The notes: generated by a model from the sequence alone, not told the origin. DNA of 64,000 bases from Campylobacter concisus (GCF_003048835.2 NZ_CP060705.1:1240001-1304000), one strand, 5' to 3'; shown: positions 9,236 through 19,299, counted from the first letter of the stretch. Program-made: numbers and translations.

Positions 9236-10294
9236 TTGCAACGATACCCGACAAAACAGATAAAAATTCGCGATGTTTTAATAGGCGGTGACGCACCGAT
9301 CTCCGTGCAGTCGATGACATTTTCAAAGACAAAGGACATAAAAGGCACGCTAGAGCAGATACAAAGGCTATATTTTGCAGGCTGTGACATCGTGCGCTGC
9401 GCAGTTTTTGACAAAGAGGACGCCAGCGCGCTAAAGCAGATCGTCGCAAGCTCACCCATCCCAGTCGTTGCAGACATTCATTTTAACCACACCTATGCGC
9501 TCATCGTTAGCGAATTTGTCGATGCTATCCGCATAAACCCCGGCAACATCGGCTCAACTAAAAACATAAAAGCAGTCGTTGATGCCTGCAAGCAGCGAAA
9601 CTTACCCATCCGCATAGGCGTAAATTCTGGCTCGCTTGAAAAGCAGTTTGAAGACCGCTACGGCCGCACGGTGGAGGCTATGGTGGAGAGTGCATTATAC
9701 AACATCAAGCTTCTTGAGGATTTTGACTTTACGGACATTAAAATTTCGCTCAAATCAAGCGACGTCGAGCGCACTATGCAAGCATATAGAGCGCTTCGTC
9801 CAAAGACAAACTACCCATTTCATCTAGGCGTAACGGAGGCTGGCACGGCGTTTCACGCTACCATAAAATCAGCCATCGCACTTGGAGGGTTACTACTTGA
9901 GGGCATCGGCGATACGATGAGAGTTAGCATCACAGGCGAGCTTGAAGAGGAGATCAAAGTCGCAAAGGCGATCTTAAAAGATAGTGGCCGCCAAAAAGAG
10001 GGGCTAAACATCATCTCATGCCCAACTTGTGGGCGTTTGCAAGCTGATCTCATGGCAGCAGTAAAGCTCGTAGAAGAAAAGACAAAAGGGATAAAAGAGC
10101 CGCTAAACGTCTCAGTGATGGGCTGCGTGGTAAATGCGATCGGCGAGGCAAAAGGCGCAGACGTAGCCATAGCATTTGGCAAGGGAAATGGCATGATCAT
10201 GCGCCACGGCGAAGTGGTCGCAAGGCTGCCTGAGAGCGAGCTTGTGGATAGATTTTTACAAGAGATCGACGACGAGATAAAAAGCAGAGGATAA
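9236..10294 (+). CDS. ispG: 4-hydroxy-3-methylbut-2-en-1-yl diphosphate synthase (IspG/GcpE)
   Basis: IspG carries out the reductive ring opening of MEcPP to HMBPP in the non-mevalonate isoprenoid pathway, using a [4Fe-4S] cluster. The cluster cysteines appear in [11 protein letters not shown] (about residues 261-271) and [14 protein letters not shown] (about 295-308), the latter also holding the family's conserved Glu. The N-terminal TIM-barrel part contains VVADIHFN and IRINPGNIG. Length (352) is normal for the single-module bacterial form. The start is TTG 9236 with AAAGGCA upstream. IspDF, another enzyme of this pathway, is encoded at 57.8 kb. Confidence 0.97.
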   Translation: MQRYPTKQIKIRDVLIGGDAPISVQSMTFSKTKDIKGTLEQIQRLYFAGCDIVRCAVFDKEDASALKQIVASSPIPVVADIHFNHTYALIVSEFVDAIRINPGNIGSTKNIKAVVDACKQRNLPIRIGVNSGSLEKQFEDRYGRTVEAMVESALYNIKLLEDFDFTDIKISLKSSDVERTMQAYRALRPKTNYPFHLGVTEAGTAFHATIKSAIALGGLLLEGIGDTMRVSITGELEEEIKVAKAILKDSGRQKEGLNIISCPTCGRLQADLMAAVKLVEEKTKGIKEPLNVSVMGCVVNAIGEAKGADVAIAFGKGNGMIMRHGEVVARLPESELVDRFLQEIDDEIKSRG

Positions 10295-10298
10295 AGCA

Positions 10299-11711
10299 GT
10301 GGCAAAAGAGAGACTTAACGAGATAGAATTTAGCAACCTTTACGACCTTGATATGGAGCGAGCCATACTAAGCTCGATCATCGCAAATAACGACGCTTTG
10401 GGCGAAATTTTTGACACGATAAAGACTGGGGACTTTTACCTAAAAGCTCACGCTCAAATTTACAAAGCGATGGTTGATTGTCTAAACGGTGACGTGCCTA
10501 TCGCATCGACATTTATCAAAAATAAGCTTGGCGAAAACTACGATGACAACGTCATGGCGAGCATTTTAGCCACAAACTCGATCATCGACATCCAAAGATA
10601 TGCAAACGAGCTAAAAGAAAAGTCGATAAAACGAAGCCTAGTTAAGATCGCCCACGACATCCCAAGCAAGGTAAATGAAGACAAAGCTAGCCGCGATATG
10701 GTCGATGAGCTAAGTCAGGAGTTTTACTCGCTAGTCGATGGCAGCGGCACTGGCAGTATCAGAGATAGCGAAGATATCATAAAAAGCTTGATCGTGCATA
10801 TGCAAAAGCAAGCTGCCCTAAACGAGCGCGATATCATCGGACTAAACACCGGCTTTAAAAAGCTAAATGAGATGATAAAAGGCTTTAAAAATGGCGACCT
10901 CATCATCATCGCAGCGCGCCCTGGCATGGGTAAAACGACGCTTTGTCTAAATTTCATGGGGCACGTTTTAAAAAGTGGCGCAGGCGTCGTCTTTTTCTCA
11001 CTTGAGATGCCAGCAGAGCAGATCATGATGAGGATGCTAGCTGACAAGACCTCGATCCCACTTCAAGAGATAATGACAGCGAGCCTTGACGATGAGAAGC
11101 TTGCTCACTTTAGCCACGCATGCAGCGAATTTTCGCACGCCAAGCTCTTTGTGCATGATAGTGGCTACGTAAATATCCACCAAGTAAGGACACAGCTTCG
11201 CAAGCTAAAGTCAGCTCATCCTGAAATTTCACTCTGTGTCATCGACTACATCGGCCTTATGATGAGCACAAATAACTTCGCCGACCGCCACATACAAATA
11301 GCTGAAATTTCTCGTGGCTTAAAGCTTCTAGCGCGCGAGCTAGATATGCCTATCATCGCACTTTCGCAGCTAAACCGCGGCCTTGAAGCACGTGCGAACA
11401 AGCGACCTATGCTAAGCGATCTAAGAGAGTCAGGCGCGATCGAGCAAGACGCCGACATCATCCTTTTTGTCTATAGGCACGAGGTCTATCTGGAGCAAGA
11501 GGAGAACGAGAAAAAGAGCAAGGCAGCAGCCGAGGGCAAACCTTATCAAAGCGAGCATGTTTTTAACAAGCTTCAAGAAAACGCAGAGATCATCGTTGGC
11601 AAAAACAGAAACGGCGAAGTGGGATCTATCGACGTGCTCTTTCAAAAGCAATACTCGCGCTTTTGCGATATCGCCACCACACCAGTGCAATCAACTGAAT
11701 TTAAAGAGTAA
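10299..11711 (+). CDS. dnaB: replicative DNA helicase
   Basis: The hexameric helicase of the replication fork. Its N-terminal domain (about residues 15-115, beginning DLDMERAILSSII) binds primase and the C-terminal RecA-like motor begins near residue 165 (GLNTGFKKLNEM). Walker A is ARPGMGKTT near residues 206-214 and Walker B ends in CVIDYIGLM. The DnaB arginine-finger/H4 region SQLNRGLEAR...LSDLRESGAIEQDAD is intact. Length (470) is standard. It starts with GTG four bases after ispG stops, and comEC follows within three bases, so the three look co-transcribed. Confidence 0.97.
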   Translation: MAKERLNEIEFSNLYDLDMERAILSSIIANNDALGEIFDTIKTGDFYLKAHAQIYKAMVDCLNGDVPIASTFIKNKLGENYDDNVMASILATNSIIDIQRYANELKEKSIKRSLVKIAHDIPSKVNEDKASRDMVDELSQEFYSLVDGSGTGSIRDSEDIIKSLIVHMQKQAALNERDIIGLNTGFKKLNEMIKGFKNGDLIIIAARPGMGKTTLCLNFMGHVLKSGAGVVFFSLEMPAEQIMMRMLADKTSIPLQEIMTASLDDEKLAHFSHACSEFSHAKLFVHDSGYVNIHQVRTQLRKLKSAHPEISLCVIDYIGLMMSTNNFADRHIQIAEISRGLKLLARELDMPIIALSQLNRGLEARANKRPMLSDLRESGAIEQDADIILFVYRHEVYLEQEENEKKSKAAAEGKPYQSEHVFNKLQENAEIIVGKNRNGEVGSIDVLFQKQYSRFCDIATTPVQSTEFKE

Positions 11712-11713
11712 AT

Positions 11714-12961
11714 TTGCCAAAAAGCAGGCGTGTATTTTATTTTCTCCTGCTTTGCCTATTTATTTTTTGTATAAATTTATCTATCAAATTTCATGAATAC
11801 AGCGCATTTATGGAGCTTGGCGAGCAAGATATCACAGGCAAAGTAAGCGTAAATTTCACCAAAGAGAAAAACGGCAAAAAGCGTCAAATCATTAGGATTG
11901 ACACCTCAAATTTTAGCTTTTACACAACCGCTTCTAAAAAAGATGAGATCGCACTTTATGACATCGTGGTGCTTAGCGTTCAGCCAATAGACGTTAGTTT
12001 CAAAAACTATCTTTCTGGCACATTTTATATGCCTAGCTACGATAGAGCCGTTATCAAAAGAGATGAGAGCCTAAGGCAAAGAGCTATAAATTTCATCTCA
12101 AGCCAGCACGAAAACGCTAAAATTTCGCAGCTTTTCTCAGCGCTCTTTCTTGGCACAAACGTCTTTGGCGAGCTAAGAGATGACGTCTCAAACTGGGGCG
12201 TGGCGCACCTCATCGCCATTAGTGGCTATCACCTTGGCGTTATAAGCGCGGTTTGCTTTTTTCTTTTAAAGCTCATTTTTAAGCCCATCTACACAAGATA
12301 TATGCCATATCGCTCATATATCTTTGACATCTCTATCGCCGTATTTTTGGTGCTTTGTTTCTATTTTTATATGATCAGCTTTATAGCAAGCTTTTTGCGG
12401 GCATTTTTGATGAGCGTGGCTGGCTTTTACATGATCTGTAAAAAGATAAAGATCTTAAATTTCTATACACTTTTTGGCGTTATCTTATTTAGCGTCGCCC
12501 TATTTCCACAGCTTCTTTTTAATGTTGGCTTTTATTTTTCATGCCTTGGCGTCTTTTATATCTTCGTCTATCTTTTGTATTTTGCGCCCAAATTTAGCCT
12601 GCTCGCGAACTCGCTACTTTTAAATTTATATGTCTTTTTTGCAATGGAGGTTGCGGTGCTTTACTTTTTCCCGTTCATTAGCCTCTTGCAGCTTAGCGTG
12701 CTAGCTTTAAACTACATATTTAGCATATTTTATCCGCTAAGCTTTTTACTTCACCTCTTTGGATATGGCGGCATTTTTGATGAAATTTTAAGCAAAATGC
12801 TAGCTTTTAGACTAAGCTCAGGCAATCTTCACATAAGCACATTTGTCTTTTTACTTTATAACGCCATCACGCTTTTATGCGTTAAATTTAAGCCAGCAGC
12901 ACTTTTGCCACCACTCTTTGGCGTGGCATCGTTTTTGATTTTTTTGCTAAATTTTTCGTAG
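11714..12961 (+). CDS. comEC: ComEC/Rec2-family DNA uptake channel, short form
   Basis: A polytopic inner-membrane protein of 415 residues with an N-terminal OB-like extracytoplasmic part and about eight hydrophobic segments. The competence-domain hallmark HLIAISGYHLGVISAV is at about residues 161-176, followed by FLRAFLMSVAGFY, which matches the R-A-x-x-M pattern of ComEC. ComEC forms the channel by which single-stranded DNA enters the cytoplasm during transformation. The C-terminal metallo-beta-lactamase-like domain of the ~750-residue Bacillus protein is absent; the protein ends soon after the membrane domain, which I believe is common in Campylobacter. The start is TTG 11714, two bases after dnaB. 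Confidence 0.88.
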   Translation: MPKSRRVFYFLLLCLFIFCINLSIKFHEYSAFMELGEQDITGKVSVNFTKEKNGKKRQIIRIDTSNFSFYTTASKKDEIALYDIVVLSVQPIDVSFKNYLSGTFYMPSYDRAVIKRDESLRQRAINFISSQHENAKISQLFSALFLGTNVFGELRDDVSNWGVAHLIAISGYHLGVISAVCFFLLKLIFKPIYTRYMPYRSYIFDISIAVFLVLCFYFYMISFIASFLRAFLMSVAGFYMICKKIKILNFYTLFGVILFSVALFPQLLFNVGFYFSCLGVFYIFVYLLYFAPKFSLLANSLLLNLYVFFAMEVAVLYFFPFISLLQLSVLALNYIFSIFYPLSFLLHLFGYGGIFDEILSKMLAFRLSSGNLHISTFVFLLYNAITLLCVKFKPAALLPPLFGVASFLIFLLNFS

Positions 12962-13012
12962 TCAAAATTTATTTAAATTTGCCGATATGCTTTTAAATTT
13001 AAAGGCGAGGCG

Positions 13013-13369
13013 ATGCAGATAAACTCAAATTTTATAAATTTAAATAAAAACGGCTCTACAGCTACTGACGACGAAAATTTAAAAAGCAAAAATTTGCCAA
13101 AACTAGATAAGAGCGAAATTTTACACGACGCTTCAAATTTAGCTAGCGAGGCAAATAATGAGAGCGAGAGTAGCGCCGATGTCATAAAAAAGCAGTTAGA
13201 AAAACTGCAAAAACAGCTAAAAGAGATTGATAGCGCGATAAAACAGGCAAGTGCGAGCAAAAATCCATACGCAAAAGAGCTGGTTGCTTCGCTTCAGAGT
13301 AAAAAGGGAGCTATCTTTGCTCAGATAATGCAGCTAAACGCCCAGCTTGTAAAGATGCAAGGCGCTTAG
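13013..13369 (+). CDS. FlxA-like coiled-coil protein (118 aa)
   Basis: A soluble 118-residue protein. The N-terminal half is Asn/Ser-rich and probably disordered; the second half carries a coiled coil (KKQLEKLQKQLKEIDSAIKQ) followed by a helix ending LNAQLVKM. This arrangement resembles the FlxA family, small proteins often tied to flagellar regulons, but the match is by pattern only. The ATG at 13013 is preceded by AAAGGCGAGGCG. It ends just before a long inverted repeat that separates it from the convergent EamA gene. Confidence 0.6.
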   Translation: MQINSNFINLNKNGSTATDDENLKSKNLPKLDKSEILHDASNLASEANNESESSADVIKKQLEKLQKQLKEIDSAIKQASASKNPYAKELVASLQSKKGAIFAQIMQLNAQLVKMQGA

Positions 13370-13371
13370 GT

Positions 13372-13429
13372 AGATCAAATTTAATGCTTTAAAATTCTCT
13401 ACTTAGCTTAAATAACTCAAATTTGATCT
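13372..13429. terminator. inverted repeat between convergent genes
   Basis: AGATCAAATTT at 13372-13382 is repeated in inverse as AAATTTGATCT at 13419-13429, an exact 11-base arm with a 36-base loop. It lies in the short gap between the convergent FlxA-like and EamA genes, so it may act as a bidirectional terminator. The long loop makes it weaker than a classical hairpin. Confidence 0.4.
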
Positions 13430-13440
13430 TAAATTTAACC

Positions 13441-14304
13441 TCACGCGGCCTTTACGCCGTAAAATTTCATGATTTTATTGTGAATTATTAGCGAGATATA
13501 CATTATCGCAGCTCCTAAAATGAGCCTTGTTAGGTTGGCGTCCTTTTGCCAAAAGAGTAAATTTACGATGATAGCAGCTGGTATGAGGGCGTTATTCATG
13601 ATGGCAAGCACGCCGCTATCGACCTCGCAAGCCCCCTTGTTCCACATAAAATATCCCAGTCCGCTAGCGACTACGCCAAGCCATAAAAGCACCAAAGTTT
13701 GGGTTAGATCTACATGAAATTTAGCTGGATTGCCAAGGGTTATGAGCGCTATGACAGCGACAAAAAACGCTCCAAAGTGAAAGTAGCCAAAGACCTTTTT
13801 TTGATCAACTTCAAACTTCTCCAAAAGCGCCTTATAGGCACTCTGTCCTGCTCCAAAGCAGATATTTGCCCCTTGCACCAGCAAAAAGCCCTTTAGCACA
13901 CCCTCATTTATCGCGCCATACTTGATGATAAGCGCTCCAAAGACAGCCACGCCAACGCTAAAGAGATAAAGTGGTCTAAATTTAAAGCTAAATGCGTCAT
14001 ATATGAGCGTCACATAAAATGGCGTAAAAATAGTAAAAAGTGCGACTTCTGGCACGCTTAGATACAAAAATGAGTTGTAGTAGCAAAGATACATAAGCCC
14101 TATTTGCACCGCTCCAATCGCCATTATGCCAAGGGCGAGCTTTGGATTTATCCCGCGGAATTTAGTAAATGGCAAAAAAACTAGGCTTGCAAGCGTCACG
14201 CGCACAAAAACGGCTAGGTAGCTATCTACTTTGCCCGCTAAAAACTCGCCTATCAAGCTAAAGCTAAACGCCCATAAAATGGTCACGAAGATCAGTTTAT
14301 TCAT
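13441..14304 (-). CDS. EamA/DMT-family transporter
   Basis: A 287-residue integral membrane protein with ten hydrophobic segments in two five-helix repeats, the EamA (drug/metabolite transporter) plan. The first repeat ends with PEVALFTIFTPFYVTLIYDA and the second with the matching GVLAIMNNALIPAAIIVNLL. Family members export amino acids or other metabolites; the substrate is unknown. It is the last gene of the leftward efflux operon and its start overlaps the stop of the upstream tolC-like gene by four bases. Confidence 0.85.
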   Translation of the reverse strand: MNKLIFVTILWAFSFSLIGEFLAGKVDSYLAVFVRVTLASLVFLPFTKFRGINPKLALGIMAIGAVQIGLMYLCYYNSFLYLSVPEVALFTIFTPFYVTLIYDAFSFKFRPLYLFSVGVAVFGALIIKYGAINEGVLKGFLLVQGANICFGAGQSAYKALLEKFEVDQKKVFGYFHFGAFFVAVIALITLGNPAKFHVDLTQTLVLLWLGVVASGLGYFMWNKGACEVDSGVLAIMNNALIPAAIIVNLLFWQKDANLTRLILGAAIMYISLIIHNKIMKFYGVKAA

Positions 14305-15536
14305 TCTATCACCACCTCATTTATATTTCTTGCGCACTCAAAAAAGTATTCAAGCTTGTTTAGCTCGAGCAGATCGCCATTTAGGATAAAATTTGCCCTG
14401 TCGCTAAAATTTTTCTCGCTCACAAATAAAAACTGCTCAAATTTTACCTTGCCGCTAAGATAGCCATTTAGCAGGTCATTAAAGTCGCTATCAAGGTTAT
14501 CTTGCTTTAGCGAGTCTAAATTTAGCCTAGCACTTAAGCCCTCTATCACACCTCTTAGATCCTTTAGCCTAGCCATTATCCTGTTTTCTTCATCACTTAG
14601 ATCAAGTGCGGCCTTTTGCTCCTCTATGCGCTTAGTTTGGCTTTGCTTGCTAAGGCTTAGGCTATCTGGCAGCTTCCACTCAAACTCCACTCTAGGCTTG
14701 TTCGCATCAGCGTATGCCTCAGCCATCTGCGAAGTCGTCCTCTCGCCTTTTTTAAAGCTGTTATTATTCACACTTTGCGTATCTTTTAAGTAAATTTTTG
14801 GAGCAAATTTGCTCTTTTGCTTCTCATTTTCTTGCTCTTTTATATATTTTTCTTGCTCCATCGCCCCAAGCTTAGCGCTTAGATCATCCTTGCTAAAATC
14901 AGGCATCACTATCTTTGAGCCAGCATTAAAGCCGATCTCGCCGTTTGAGAGTAAATTTATCCTTGAGTTTAGCTCGGCTAGCTTAAGCCCAAGCTCGTCT
15001 AGCTCGGCTCTTTTTTTATTAAGAGTGAAATTTATCGCATCAAACTCACTCTTATCTATCCAGCCATACTCAAACCAAAACTCATTTTCAGCCGCAGCCT
15101 TGGCAAAGCTATCTACAAATTTTGTCTCTAAATTTATAAGAGAATTTAGTGCAACAGCGTTAAAATAGACCTTTGCGACCTGAAAAGCAGTGAGATTCAT
15201 AAGTTCTTCATCTTTGTAAATTTTCTCCACGCCCTTGTGGTCTAAAATTTTATCCGAAGCCTCACTCGCACCGCCGTCAAAGATGAGATACTCGACCTTT
15301 GCCGTGATCGATCCAGCCTTTGTCATATACCCGCCCTTTAGCTCGTCAGGCACAAAGGTATATCTGCCATCAAGGGATAAATTTAGCTTGTTGCTCTTAT
15401 TTTTATTTATATATTCGTTTTTATTAAATTCTTTCAAACTCTCAAGCTTCGCACTTTGCGCCAGAGCGATGATCTCTAGTAAATTTCCAGCCCAAAGAGG
15501 CAAAGCAAAGAGCAAAACAGCCAAAATCTTCTTCAA
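14301..15536 (-). CDS. TolC-family outer membrane efflux protein (second of two)
   Basis: A 411-residue exported protein with signal peptide MKKILAVLLFALPLWAG. The rest is long amphipathic helices in two repeated halves, typical of TolC-like trimeric outer-membrane channels. It lies directly after the RND pump (four-base overlap), so it is likely one outer-membrane exit for that pump. A second TolC-like protein is encoded at the other end of the pump genes (19296-20561), and the two share the start MKKIL plus the phrase F(L/I)(L/F)(Y/D)DGGA(R/S)EA, so they look like diverged paralogues. Confidence 0.85.
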   Translation of the reverse strand: MKKILAVLLFALPLWAGNLLEIIALAQSAKLESLKEFNKNEYINKNKSNKLNLSLDGRYTFVPDELKGGYMTKAGSITAKVEYLIFDGGASEASDKILDHKGVEKIYKDEELMNLTAFQVAKVYFNAVALNSLINLETKFVDSFAKAAAENEFWFEYGWIDKSEFDAINFTLNKKRAELDELGLKLAELNSRINLLSNGEIGFNAGSKIVMPDFSKDDLSAKLGAMEQEKYIKEQENEKQKSKFAPKIYLKDTQSVNNNSFKKGERTTSQMAEAYADANKPRVEFEWKLPDSLSLSKQSQTKRIEEQKAALDLSDEENRIMARLKDLRGVIEGLSARLNLDSLKQDNLDSDFNDLLNGYLSGKVKFEQFLFVSEKNFSDRANFILNGDLLELNKLEYFFECARNINEVVIE

Positions 15537-18500
15537 ATTCTCTCCCTTTCATAAAATTTTCTTATAAATTTATCAAGATTATAGACCCAAGCAAATAGCA
15601 CTGGCACAACAAGTAGGCTTAGCAAGGTCGAGCTAATGAGCCCAAAGATGATGCTTATAGCCATAGGCGAGTTGGCTTCAAAGCCAGCGCCTCTGCCAAG
15701 CGCAAGAGGCAGCATGGCAAATATCATCGCAAAAGTGGTCATCAAAACAGCCCTTAAGCGCTTTTTAGCAGCCATTTTCACAGCTTCGTTTGCCTCTATG
15801 CCGCTATTTGCAAAGTGATTTGCAAAATCAACCACCAAAATGGCATTTTTACCGACCATGCCAAAGAGCAAGATGACGCCAACCATGACAAATAGGCTAA
15901 ATGGATTGCCGCTTATAAAAAGTCCGATCACCACGCCACAAAAGGCAAGCGGCATGGCTAGCATGATTAGAAATGGCAGTAAAAAGCTCTCATAAAGCGC
16001 AGCAAGCACCATGTAAATAAGCACCGCACTAGCGCTCACTGTAAAGATAAAAGAAGCGTTCGTATCGTCCATCAGCTCGATAAAACCAAGAAATTTATAC
16101 TTGAAATTTGCTGGCAAAATTTCATCAAGCTTCTTTGAAATTTCATTTGCCACGTTATTTAGCGGAGCGTTGTTTTTTGTATTTGCTAGAAATTTGATCT
16201 CATCGGCTCTATTAAACCTTGAAATACTAGCTGGCTTTTGCTCAAAACTAATCGTCGCCACATCGCCAAGTGTGACAAAAAAGCCCTCATTGCTTCTTAT
16301 CTTGGTCTTTAAGATATCATTTGTATCGCTTCTAAATTTATCATCAAGACGCATGTAAAGCTCATACTCTTTGCCATTTTCGTTTTCAAAAACAGAGACC
16401 TCATTCTGGCTAAATGCGCTATAAACGGCACTTGCAATGCTGGCTTTATCTAAATTTAGCCTTTTTGCCTTATCTTCATCGATAGAGATTTGCACGCGCT
16501 TTAGCAGATCTTCTTCGGGCGAGTTCACGTCTGTTGCGTCATTTATCTCTTTTAGCATCTTGCTGATCTTTGGTACAAATTTCTCTAGATCTTTGCCATT
16601 TTCAGATGTGATAGTAAGCTTAACTGGCTGCACATCGCCACCTTCAACAACTGGCAAGTCGGCCACAATGACACTCATATCGTCACTTTTTAGCTTGTCA
16701 CGAAACCTCTGCATGATGACGTTTTGCCGCTCATGATTAGCTCTATCTTTTAGCTCCTTTAGCCTAACGTAAGCTTTTACAAGATAAGGCTGCTTGGCAT
16801 CTGTGTAGCCAAGGATGAAGTAGGCGTAAGCTACCTGAGGATCGGCGTTTATGAGTGAAATTTTATCTTTTAGCCTCTCTTTGCTAGCTTGCAGGCTAAG
16901 TGATGGGTCAAGCTTAAAGTAGATGTTAAACTCCGAGTTATCCTCGCTTGGCATGAAGTCGCCACCTACAAATTTAGCCAGCCCAAACGAGCAAACAACG
17001 ACCACAAGCGTTATGGCTAAAAATATGAGCTTAAATTTAAGCGCTAAGGTTAAAAGCTTTTCATAGAAATTTTCAAGCGCTTCAAAAAATGGCTCGCTCT
17101 TTATATAAAATTTGCTCTCCTTAGCATCTACAAACCTAGCACTAAGCGTTGGCACAAGAAATATACTCACAAAAAACGAGATGACGATGCCAGCTGCTAC
17201 GCTCATCGCAAATGAGTTAAAGTATTTACCAACGATACCGCTCATAAAGGCGATAGGCACAAAGACGCAAAGCAGCACGAGCGAGATCGCAAAGACGCTA
17301 AATGCTATCTCTTTTATACCTGCAAAGCTTGCCTTTAGGGCATTTGGCTCATCTTTTAGCCGGCTAGCGATGTTTTCAGTGACGACTATCGCATCGTCGA
17401 TAAAAATTCCAATACCAAGCGTAAGTGCTATAAGGCTTAAGCGGTTGATGTCGTAGCCTAGGGCATTTATGATGAAAAATGTCGCCACGATGCTAGTTGG
17501 TATCGCCACGACTGAGATGATGGTGATCGAGAAATTTCTTAAAAACAGATATACGATCACGATGGTTAGCAAGACGCCAAGGATCATATCAAAGGCGGTT
17601 TGATCGATGTGCTTTTGTATCACTTCGCTCTTATCGTAGGCTATTTTTACGTCGTATTCGCTGCCAAGCAGGCTTTTAAACTGATCTAGCTTTGACTTAG
17701 CTAGAGCGATAACCGTTAGTGCGTTTGCGTCTGGAGCGAGCTCAAGACCAAGCAAGACGCCACTTTTTTTATCCATTATCGCTGCTTCGTTTGCGTCTTT
17801 GTAAGCAAGATCAACACTTGCGATATCTTTTAAAAAGACCCCTTGTTTGATCGTTAAATTTCTTATCTCATCTATGCTTTTGGCGCTAAAATTTGACTTG
17901 ATCGCCATTTGGATCTGCTCATTTTCTATCTTGCCAAGCGGTGCTTTTAAATTTTCAACCTTTATCAAATTTGCCACTTCATTTGCACTAAGGGCGTTTT
18001 TATCAAGCTTAAATCTATCTAGCAAAATTTTCACCGCTGGCTCCAAAAAGCCATTTGTCTTGACCTTTGAAACGCCGCTTATGCGCTCTAAAAATGGCTT
18101 TGCCACGTCATCGATCTCTTGCATGAGCCTAGTTTCGTTGCCATCAAGCCTTGTGATAAAGAGGCTAAAGACGGCTGAAGAGAGGCCATTTAGCTTTTCT
18201 ATCTCGTAGTTTGCGCCAAGTCTCGCCTTTTGCATCTTGTCGCGGACATCGTTTGTAGCGCCCTCCAGGTCTTTGTTTAGCTCAAATTCGATAGTAATCA
18301 CGCTTAGGTTGTCAAAGCTCGTTGAATAAAGCTTTTTTATCCCCTCGATGCTCGAGACCTCGTCCTCGATCTTTTGCGTGATCTTGGTTTTTATATAGTT
18401 CATATCGCCGTTTGCGTAGGTCGTGATCTTAACGATTGGGATATTTACTTGCGGGTATAAATTTACATTCATCGTCTTTAGCGAGTAGGTGCCAAAGACA

Positions 18501-18559
18501 ACGAGACTTAAAAATATCATAAGCGTAGTTATGGGGCGGTTTATGGCTGTTTTTATCAT
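15533..18559 (-). CDS. RND-family efflux pump inner-membrane transporter (AcrB/HAE type)
   Basis: At 1008 residues this is a full-length RND permease: 12 membrane helices with two large periplasmic loops after helices 1 and 7. The N-terminus MIKTAINRPITTLMIF is typical. The paired proton-relay aspartates of helix 4 are present in GIFIDDAIVVTENIAS (about 385-400), and the partner lysine of helix 10 in VGKNAILVVDFAN (about 903-915), so it should be proton-driven and functional. It exports drugs, bile acids or similar compounds from the periplasm with the adaptor and TolC proteins encoded around it. I see no clear identity with CmeB and leave the symbol blank. It overlaps both neighbours by four bases. 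Confidence 0.93.
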   Translation of the reverse strand: MIKTAINRPITTLMIFLSLVVFGTYSLKTMNVNLYPQVNIPIVKITTYANGDMNYIKTKITQKIEDEVSSIEGIKKLYSTSFDNLSVITIEFELNKDLEGATNDVRDKMQKARLGANYEIEKLNGLSSAVFSLFITRLDGNETRLMQEIDDVAKPFLERISGVSKVKTNGFLEPAVKILLDRFKLDKNALSANEVANLIKVENLKAPLGKIENEQIQMAIKSNFSAKSIDEIRNLTIKQGVFLKDIASVDLAYKDANEAAIMDKKSGVLLGLELAPDANALTVIALAKSKLDQFKSLLGSEYDVKIAYDKSEVIQKHIDQTAFDMILGVLLTIVIVYLFLRNFSITIISVVAIPTSIVATFFIINALGYDINRLSLIALTLGIGIFIDDAIVVTENIASRLKDEPNALKASFAGIKEIAFSVFAISLVLLCVFVPIAFMSGIVGKYFNSFAMSVAAGIVISFFVSIFLVPTLSARFVDAKESKFYIKSEPFFEALENFYEKLLTLALKFKLIFLAITLVVVVCSFGLAKFVGGDFMPSEDNSEFNIYFKLDPSLSLQASKERLKDKISLINADPQVAYAYFILGYTDAKQPYLVKAYVRLKELKDRANHERQNVIMQRFRDKLKSDDMSVIVADLPVVEGGDVQPVKLTITSENGKDLEKFVPKISKMLKEINDATDVNSPEEDLLKRVQISIDEDKAKRLNLDKASIASAVYSAFSQNEVSVFENENGKEYELYMRLDDKFRSDTNDILKTKIRSNEGFFVTLGDVATISFEQKPASISRFNRADEIKFLANTKNNAPLNNVANEISKKLDEILPANFKYKFLGFIELMDDTNASFIFTVSASAVLIYMVLAALYESFLLPFLIMLAMPLAFCGVVIGLFISGNPFSLFVMVGVILLFGMVGKNAILVVDFANHFANSGIEANEAVKMAAKKRLRAVLMTTFAMIFAMLPLALGRGAGFEANSPMAISIIFGLISSTLLSLLVVPVLFAWVYNLDKFIRKFYERERI

Positions 18560-19299
18560 TTATTTTCGCCGATTATAACTTTTCCTTGACCAAACATGCC
18601 TGGCTTCATCCCCACATCGTATGCTTCGGCGTAAAATTTCCTAGTCTCTCTTTTTATCTCTGGATGAATGAGCGCGATTTTAACCTCTTTTTCTTCACTT
18701 GTTGCGTCAAGCTTAAATTTAAACATATCGCCTATTTTTACTAAATTTGCGTATTTTTCATCAATCGCTATTAAAATTTTAGCCTCCTCAGAGTTTAAGA
18801 CAAAGGCTGGCTGAAGCGGCGAAGCACTCTCGCCAAGCTCGACATTTTTACTAGCTATGACGCCATCAAAAGGAGCTTTTAAAACGGCCTTTTTAAGATG
18901 ATCATCTGCGTTTAAAATGGCGATCTGGGCACTCTCTACCCTAAGAGCTGCCTCATCAAATTTATACTTTACCTCGTCAAATTCTTGCTTTGAAGTGACA
19001 TCCTTTACTTGGCTAAATTTATTAAAAGTGCTTTTAGCAAATTCTTTGGCATTTTTGGCAAGCGCTAGGTCGTTTTTTGCCTTTTTTAGAGCGATCTCTA
19101 GGCTTGTTTGATCAAGACTAGCTAAAGTATCGCCCTTTTTAACGTGACTTGAGACATCTACAAAAATTTTATCTACCTTACCGCTGCTCTCAAATGCAAG
19201 CTTTGAGCTTTGCTTAGCATAGACTTCAAAATCAGCAAAAATCTCCTCCCTTGCAAATGAAAAAATGCAAAATATCATTAAAATTATCAGCTTTTTCAA
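18556..19299 (-). CDS. RND efflux periplasmic adaptor (membrane fusion protein)
   Basis: A 247-residue exported protein (signal peptide MKKLIILMIFCIFSFA). The lipoyl half-motif ESSGKVDKIFVDVSSHVKKG near residues 38-57 is followed by a helical hairpin (about 60-130), and then the second half-motif VLKAPFDGVIASKNVELGE. This is the order of AcrA/HlyD adaptors, which bridge pump and TolC channel. It is short for the family, as the C-terminal membrane-proximal domain is minimal. It lies between tolC and the RND gene with four-base overlaps on both sides. Confidence 0.88.
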   Translation of the reverse strand: MKKLIILMIFCIFSFAREEIFADFEVYAKQSSKLAFESSGKVDKIFVDVSSHVKKGDTLASLDQTSLEIALKKAKNDLALAKNAKEFAKSTFNKFSQVKDVTSKQEFDEVKYKFDEAALRVESAQIAILNADDHLKKAVLKAPFDGVIASKNVELGESASPLQPAFVLNSEEAKILIAIDEKYANLVKIGDMFKFKLDATSEEKEVKIALIHPEIKRETRKFYAEAYDVGMKPGMFGQGKVIIGENK

